Source: a virus
IMG/VR virus record: IMGVR_UViG_3300022911_000005
Location: 1 to 52,093 of that record
Length of the DNA: 52,093 nt
Reading direction: 5' to 3' (one strand)
Both the position numbers and the translations under genes were made by a program. How positions within the stretch are numbered: position 1 is the first letter of the stretch; each line of letters opens with the position of its first letter. Below the pieces are notes generated by a model. The model ran no database searches. It saw only the letters and a list, made by a program, of their open reading frames with translations, and was not told the DNA's origin. Of the stretch, positions 48,573 through 52,093 are shown in pieces.

Positions 48573-49080
48573 GTTCAAATTCTTGAATTACAATCACCTC
48601 GTCATTATTGTAATAGGTGTTTTCCCTTGTGAGTGCTTCTTTAAGTTTATCGAACTCTGATTTTTCATTATTAAGATTTGAAACAAAACTTTTTAGGCGT
48701 TCTGACGCCTTTTCAATAGTAGAATAGAGAGGGTGTAAAATATATTCCCTCATTTCTCCTATATAGCTTCTTTTAATCCCATAAACTATTTGTTTCTCTT
48801 TTGTCATTTCTATGAATTGGGATAGCGAAAGAAACTTTTCTACTTTTGACGGTGCAACTATTCCTTTGTCTTCATTATTAATTACTCCTATTGTGCATCC
48901 TTTGAATCCGCTGGCTTTTTTATAGTTGCACCCATGAAAAGTATTCATATATTTAAGCACATAAAAGAAATCAAGTTCTCCATAACTTTTTACACCCCAA
49001 TTAGGGTATATGTGTTCAATTGTTTTCATACTTATACTGCCATCGTTAAGCACTCCGAATGAAGGTGGTAAGGTGTTCAT
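48565..49080 (-). CDS. LPxSW-module protein, 171 aa
   Basis: Starts at ATG 49080 (ATGA with the methyltransferase): MNTLPPSFGVLNDGSISMKT, then HIYPNWGVKSYGELDFFYVL and GCTIGVINNEDKG, then KFLSLSQFIEMTKEKQ. Same module as 41648-41875 and 49697-50440. A C-terminal helical extension (ASERLKSFVSNLNNEKSEFD) is unique to this copy. Function unknown. Confidence 0.65.
   Translation of the reverse strand: MNTLPPSFGVLNDGSISMKTIEHIYPNWGVKSYGELDFFYVLKYMNTFHGCNYKKASGFKGCTIGVINNEDKGIVAPSKVEKFLSLSQFIEMTKEKQIVYGIKRSYIGEMREYILHPLYSTIEKASERLKSFVSNLNNEKSEFDKLKEALTRENTYYNNDEVIVIQEFELI
48695..48713 (+). terminator. Rho-independent terminator of the ssDNA-binding operon
   Basis: AGGCGT (48695-48700) pairs with ACGCCT (48705-48710) around TCTG, followed by TTT. 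It faces rightward, lies inside the opposing gene at 48565-49080, and is the first good terminator after the plus operon. A second similar stem, AACGCC/GGCGTT with a T-run, lies inside the 48120 gene near 48285. Confidence 0.55.
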
Positions 49081-49700
49081 AGTTTTACAGAGTCTAATAT
49101 TTCGTTGCACAATTGTTGAGGTACCATAGATCGATTGTAGGAATCTTTTCTTCCCTGTGTTCCTGTTTTGGATCCTCTAGGGGCTGGTTGATGATGACAA
49201 TTCGTATTTCCGTTTCTACAAACAGATTTAGGAATCCAGGTTTTTGAATTAGTCCAAATGTCTGTTGGTTTTGCCCTATCGTCTCCGTATTGACAATACC
49301 AAATCGTATGTCGGGTAAAATCCTGCATAAAAGGCATTTTTCTAAGCATTCCTCTTGGATTTTCAATAAAAAACACCAAGTCGGGATTAACAGATTGATA
49401 ATACTTTATTAGTGAAATAAAGTTTAAATTCACCTTGTCGCACTTTTTAGCGTATTCGCTTTTAGGCTCTATCCCGTCTCTATGATGGCTTATTGCTGCA
49501 ATAGTATAGGTAGTACAGTCAGGGGATGCCCAAATAAAATCTGGAATAAATGGTATGTCTTCCTGTTTTAGTTCTTCTATATCTTTTGCTAGATGTATCC
49601 CTTCAAATGGTTGCCAATCTACTGAAAAAACATCGTATCCTTTCTTTTCTGCTTCCTTTCCTAGTGATTTACTTCCGGCAAATAGTTCTAATATTTTCAT
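49077..49700 (-). CDS. Phage-type DNA cytosine methyltransferase, SPDC variant, 207 aa
   Basis: MKILELFAGSKSLGKEAEKK is SAM motif I (E-L-F-A-G-S); motif IV is IWASPDCTTYTIAAISHHRD (Asp where Pro is usual, with the catalytic Cys kept); FFIENPRGMLRKMPFMQDF is motif VI-like; then WYCQYGDDRAKPTDIWTNSK, APRGSKTGTQGRKDSYNRSM, PQQLCNEI. This short C5-methylase type is common in phages of Bacteroidetes and others. Second cytosine methyltransferase of the genome. Confidence 0.8.
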   Translation of the reverse strand: MKILELFAGSKSLGKEAEKKGYDVFSVDWQPFEGIHLAKDIEELKQEDIPFIPDFIWASPDCTTYTIAAISHHRDGIEPKSEYAKKCDKVNLNFISLIKYYQSVNPDLVFFIENPRGMLRKMPFMQDFTRHTIWYCQYGDDRAKPTDIWTNSKTWIPKSVCRNGNTNCHHQPAPRGSKTGTQGRKDSYNRSMVPQQLCNEILDSVKL

Positions 49701-50440
49701 TTTTTCTCTACATTATAGGTTATTACACTAAACTCTGATTCTTCATTACTCTTTTTGATTAGTTCTTCTATTTCTTTTAGGTAGGGGATAGCGGGTTCGT
49801 AGGGCTTAATTTTCTCGTAAAAACCAACCAATTCTTTGCTATCCTTGTCTACACAAATATATTTGCCTTCGTATTCTGCAATAAAAATATAAGGAGTATA
49901 AAAATAGTCTCTAAAGTTTTTATTCTTCACAAAACACAAACTACCCTTCTCTGGTGTCCATGTAGTAGATTTTTCAATGGTGAAATACTTAGAAATATCT
50001 TCGTTAGAAATTAGCAAATGTTCAGCCCTTACACCGCCCTTGTGTACATAGTTTATCAATAGTCTGTCCCCTACTTCAATTTCCATAATAGCGGGGATAC
50101 TTACCCTTACACGACAAATTAAATAATCTCCTATTTCGACTATAGGGCTGCTATCGGTAACTCCGATAGCAGGTTTTTCAAACTCTATTTTTACTGGGTC
50201 GATGAAGCTAAAGAATTGGGTAATAGTTAAAACAACCCCAAAAGTATTTTCATCGGCCGATAGAATCCTACTACCATTTACTACGCCGACATAAGGAGCA
50301 TTAAAAGATACATTGTACGAATTTTTATCGCCTAACTCATTTTTGTATATTTCTACAAATTCATTCCACCTCGAACTATTTTTTGCCGTATTAGTCCATA
50401 CACCCCAACTTTTCGGTAAATTCTCTAAATTGTATTTCAT
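49697..50440 (-). CDS. LPxSW-module protein with C-terminal domain, 247 aa
   Basis: Starts at ATG 50440: MKYNLENLPKSWGVWTNTAK, then NAPYVGVVNGSRILSADENT, then VVLTITQFFSFIDPVKI. This is the third copy of the module. A second domain follows: YLICRVRVSIPAIMEIEVGD, LLINYVHKGGVRAEHLLISN and SLCFVKNKNFRDYFYTPYIF. The end overlaps the short methyltransferase by ATGA. Confidence 0.65.
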   Translation of the reverse strand: MKYNLENLPKSWGVWTNTAKNSSRWNEFVEIYKNELGDKNSYNVSFNAPYVGVVNGSRILSADENTFGVVLTITQFFSFIDPVKIEFEKPAIGVTDSSPIVEIGDYLICRVRVSIPAIMEIEVGDRLLINYVHKGGVRAEHLLISNEDISKYFTIEKSTTWTPEKGSLCFVKNKNFRDYFYTPYIFIAEYEGKYICVDKDSKELVGFYEKIKPYEPAIPYLKEIEELIKKSNEESEFSVITYNVEKK

Positions 50441-50649
50441 AATATTAATAATAAAACAGTTGAGTAATAAACACCAAAACAAACTTTTCTTAAATTCTTT
50501 AAGCTGATACATACCTTTTCATCTTTATCGTAGGTAAATCCGCTTAAGAAACAAAACCTAAATGCCTCTATAATAGAAATAGCGTAATAGGTATCAAGAT
50601 TTTCTTTAACATTAAATCTAATCATAGACTTAAAAGATGATCCTTTCAT
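50437..50649 (-). CDS. Hypothetical membrane-associated protein, 70 aa
   Basis: ATG 50649 (MKGSSFKSMIRFNVKENLDT) lies one base after the upstream stop. Then YYAISIIEAFRFCFLSGFTY and a hydrophobic C-terminus (VCFGVYYSTVLLLIL). Stop overlaps the next gene (ATGA). No family recognised. Confidence 0.55.
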   Translation of the reverse strand: MKGSSFKSMIRFNVKENLDTYYAISIIEAFRFCFLSGFTYDKDEKVCISLKNLRKVCFGVYYSTVLLLIL

Positions 50650-50650
50650 T

Positions 50651-50806
50651 TCAATAATATTTAGCAAAAAGTTGAACAATAATAAATAATGCCATTGTGG
50701 TAATACCTGCCCATAGTAACGCTGATAGTAGTTTATTATGAGGCTTAGAGTTCAAAGAATCAACGGCTTTCTTTGCTCTGAATAGATTTGTTGTAGTTGG
50801 CTTCAT
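50651..50806 (-). CDS. Single-span membrane protein, 51 aa
   Basis: ATG 50806 to TGA 50651-50653: MKPTTTNLFRAKKAVDSLNS, then KLLSALLWAGITTMALFIIV and QLFAKYY. One transmembrane helix near the C-terminus. Function unknown. Confidence 0.6.
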   Translation of the reverse strand: MKPTTTNLFRAKKAVDSLNSKPHNKLLSALLWAGITTMALFIIVQLFAKYY

Positions 50807-50814
50807 GATGTTAG

Positions 50815-50988
50815 TTAAAATTCTTTATGTATCTTTAATAACTTAGAAGGAAGTTCCAATATTTTGTCTTTATAATCATCAAGCAAGTCTTCAAAACCCC
50901 ATGCAAATGGGACTTCATTAAGTAAAATAACAGCCTCTTTTATTTTTTCTTTGGCCTCTTCAATTTTTTTATCTGCGTCTGTTTTCAT
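50815..50988 (-). CDS. Hypothetical helical protein, 57 aa
   Basis: ATG 50988 to TAA 50815-50817: MKTDADKKIEEAKEKIKEAV, then ILLNEVPFAWGFEDLLDDYK and KLLKIHKEF. Charged and helical. ATGA overlap with the upstream gene. No family recognised. Confidence 0.6.
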   Translation of the reverse strand: MKTDADKKIEEAKEKIKEAVILLNEVPFAWGFEDLLDDYKDKILELPSKLLKIHKEF

Positions 50989-51215
50989 TTGATAAAGTTA
51001 TTAAAATCTGTTTCGTTTAATTCTATTATGTTGGTGATTTGAACCTCAACAAATGCACTTTCTTCTTTTATCTGTTGAGCTATAAATTCCTCCGTCTTTT
51101 TTTCGTTCGGATATTCTGATGAATATATACACATTTTTCCAAACTTAAGCTTTGTAAAGCTATCTAACTTATTTAAGGTAAAGTGTGCTTCGTAAAACAC
51201 TATAAAATATCTCAT
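50985..51215 (-). CDS. Hypothetical protein, 76 aa
   Basis: MRYFIVFYEAHFTLNKLDSF, then KFGKMCIYSSEYPNEKKTEE, ending TNIIELNETDFNNFIK. Alternating strand-helix pattern suggests a small ferredoxin-like fold. No family recognised. ATGA overlaps. Confidence 0.65.
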   Translation of the reverse strand: MRYFIVFYEAHFTLNKLDSFTKLKFGKMCIYSSEYPNEKKTEEFIAQQIKEESAFVEVQITNIIELNETDFNNFIK

Positions 51216-51421
51216 GATTTCTTTCTTTTAATTAGTTCTAAAACAAATAAACTGAAACGTGCATTGTGTATTTTGGCGTGTTCCCATGCCTCAGAAAGCA
51301 TTACTCTTTTGTGATGTGGCATTAAATGCCTGACAAACGATATTACAGGCCCATTGATAACCATTGACCGCTTTCCTTGAATAATGTCTTCTGCATACAT
51401 ATTTGCTTCAATGTCTCTCAT
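51212..51421 (-). CDS. Hypothetical basic protein, 69 aa
   Basis: MRDIEANMYAEDIIQGKRSM, then SFVRHLMPHHKRVMLSEAWE and AKIHNARFSLFVLELIKRKK. His/Arg/Lys-rich with helices. No family recognised. Confidence 0.6.
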   Translation of the reverse strand: MRDIEANMYAEDIIQGKRSMVINGPVISFVRHLMPHHKRVMLSEAWEHAKIHNARFSLFVLELIKRKKS

Positions 51422-51633
51422 GATTCTTCTTGATTAGCAAGTGTCCGATAGTTTCTATACGTCATAACACAGTTACCTAACAAGCAAGGTAAAAGAATAC
51501 ACCAGGCTAAGAACTTTTCAATAAAAGGGTAGCCTGTAAAGCATACGGCAATGCTCATAAAAAACAGAACAATTGCATAAAATCCAAACCAAAGATAATT
51601 ATCTTCAATTACTCGCTGTTGAGGTGTTTTCAT
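51418..51633 (-). CDS. Two-span membrane protein, 71 aa
   Basis: MKTPQQRVIEDNYLWFGFYA, then IVLFFMSIAVCFTGYPFIEK and FLAWCILLPCLLGNCVMTYR. Two hydrophobic helices with a short loop, and a charged tail (NQEES). Function unknown. Confidence 0.65.
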   Translation of the reverse strand: MKTPQQRVIEDNYLWFGFYAIVLFFMSIAVCFTGYPFIEKFLAWCILLPCLLGNCVMTYRNYRTLANQEES

Positions 51634-51830
51634 TCTTGAAAGTGAGGGTTTTGAATATTTATTTCTTTGTGAATTAATTCCTTTCTTAAGTCTAAGGCTA
51701 TTTCATTATATGCTCTCATTTGTGCTAGGGCTATTTCTGATGCGACATATTGCTTTCTTTTTCTTAAACTATTAGCCCTTGCACTTGCTTCTGCATACTT
51801 TGCTTCGTATTTATTATACAGTGTTTTCAT
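51630..51830 (-). CDS. Hypothetical helical protein, 66 aa
   Basis: Start taken at ATG 51830 (MKTLYNKYEAKYAEASARAN), which overlaps the end of the frameshifted gene upstream. Then SLRKRKQYVASEIALAQMRA and a long charged helix. Probable coiled coil. No family recognised. Confidence 0.65.
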   Translation of the reverse strand: MKTLYNKYEAKYAEASARANSLRKRKQYVASEIALAQMRAYNEIALDLRKELIHKEINIQNPHFQE

Positions 51831-52084
51831 TTTCTTGTAGGTAGTTTTGAGGGTTGTCATAAATAGTATCCCAATATTCGTAACCTTCTTTTGAGTAAAT
51901 CCAATGAAAAGAGTCATTTAATGTGTCTTCAAAAGACCTGCTTTCTTGTTTCATGAAATAATCAATGCTGTGAAATAGCGCATATTCATTATAATCTGAA
52001 TCTTTTTTTCACATTCTCAAACGCCTGACTACGAAAGGGTTCTTTGAGTCGGTTTAACTGGTCTCGGTTGGTTATTTTGCACAT
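51814..52084 (-). pseudogene. Gene interrupted by a one-base frameshift in an A7 run
   Basis: ATG 52084 (MCKITNRDQLNRLKEPFRSQ) overlaps the end of the junction-crossing gene. It reads well to a run of seven A (minus strand of 52003-52009), then must lose one base to continue with SDYNEYALFHSIDYFMKQES, SFEDTLNDSFHWIYSKEGYE and YWDTIYDNPQNYLQENENTV, stopping at 51814-51816. The length is 271 bases, one more than a multiple of three. The restored protein would be 89 residues. Sequencing error, true mutation or +1 recoding are all possible. Confidence 0.7.
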
Positions 52085-52093
52085 CTAGGTAAA
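52076..52093. repeat. Terminal direct repeat (right copy), circular join
   Basis: Identical to bases 1-18. Supports a closed circle of 52,075 bases once the duplicate is removed. Confidence 0.9.

Noticed and set aside
49094-49366. Second minus-strand frame of 90 codons within the short cytosine methyltransferase
   Set aside because: The frame at 49077-49700 has all methyltransferase motifs; this frame is a shadow.
1-52093. Integrase, CRISPR array, insertion sequence, toxin-antitoxin pair
   Set aside because: None could be supported from proteins or repeats. The repressors alone do not prove an integrating lifestyle.

Overview
This 52,093-base window is one complete, circular genome of a tailed phage with siphovirus-like gene content that infects a member of the Bacteroidetes. 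The last 18 bases repeat the first 18, and two genes read cleanly across the join. Evidence for the host: eight recognisable promoters share the Bacteroidetes layout (TTG or TTTG, 19-20 bases, TAnnTTTG). The primase has a VirE/BT4734-type N-terminus, and several genes carry signal peptides ending in FAQ or LAQ. No integrase, partition system, CRISPR array or insertion sequence was seen. TGA works as a normal stop throughout, mostly in ATGA stop/start overlaps.

Layout. (1) 1-3900, minus: small early or accessory genes plus two paralogous XRE-family regulators. Each regulator lies next to the same palindromic operator and promoter. The leftmost operon continues through the circular join and on down to 48565. 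(2) 4050-32255, plus: the late region. It starts with a secreted beta protein, then terS and terL, connector-type genes, a tRNA-like element, tail chaperones with a probable -1 frameshift, a 1627-residue tape measure, large tail proteins, then portal, scaffold, capsid, secreted fibre proteins and a GH19 endolysin. Putting portal and capsid after the tail genes is an unusual order. (3) 32426-36626, minus: spanin- and holin-like membrane genes, a SLOG protein and many small genes, one broken by an in-frame TGA, behind a 156-base structured leader. (4) 36890-38483, plus: a cassette of membrane proteins. (5) 38543-47209, minus: small accessory genes behind a second structured leader, then YopX, an adenine and a cytosine methyltransferase, VRR-NUC nuclease, SNF2-type helicase and primase-helicase. 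(6) 47210-47499: a divergent control and probable origin region. (7) 47500-48572, plus: a probable ssDNA-binding protein and partner. (8) 48565-52084, minus: a second cytosine methyltransferase and small genes.

The strongest candidate for something undescribed is the pair of minus-strand leaders at 36627-36782 and 39821-39922. They have unrelated sequences but the same plan: a consensus promoter, a hairpin whose whole loop is perfectly complementary to the loop of a terminator-like hairpin, a small hairpin between them, then the first gene. This suggests a kissing-loop attenuator controlling the two accessory operons. Other notable items are a tRNA-like element with a 41-base anticodon loop, a possible programmed frameshift, the duplicated regulator/operator cassettes, and a family of three paralogous small-protein modules, two of which directly overlap cytosine methyltransferase genes.
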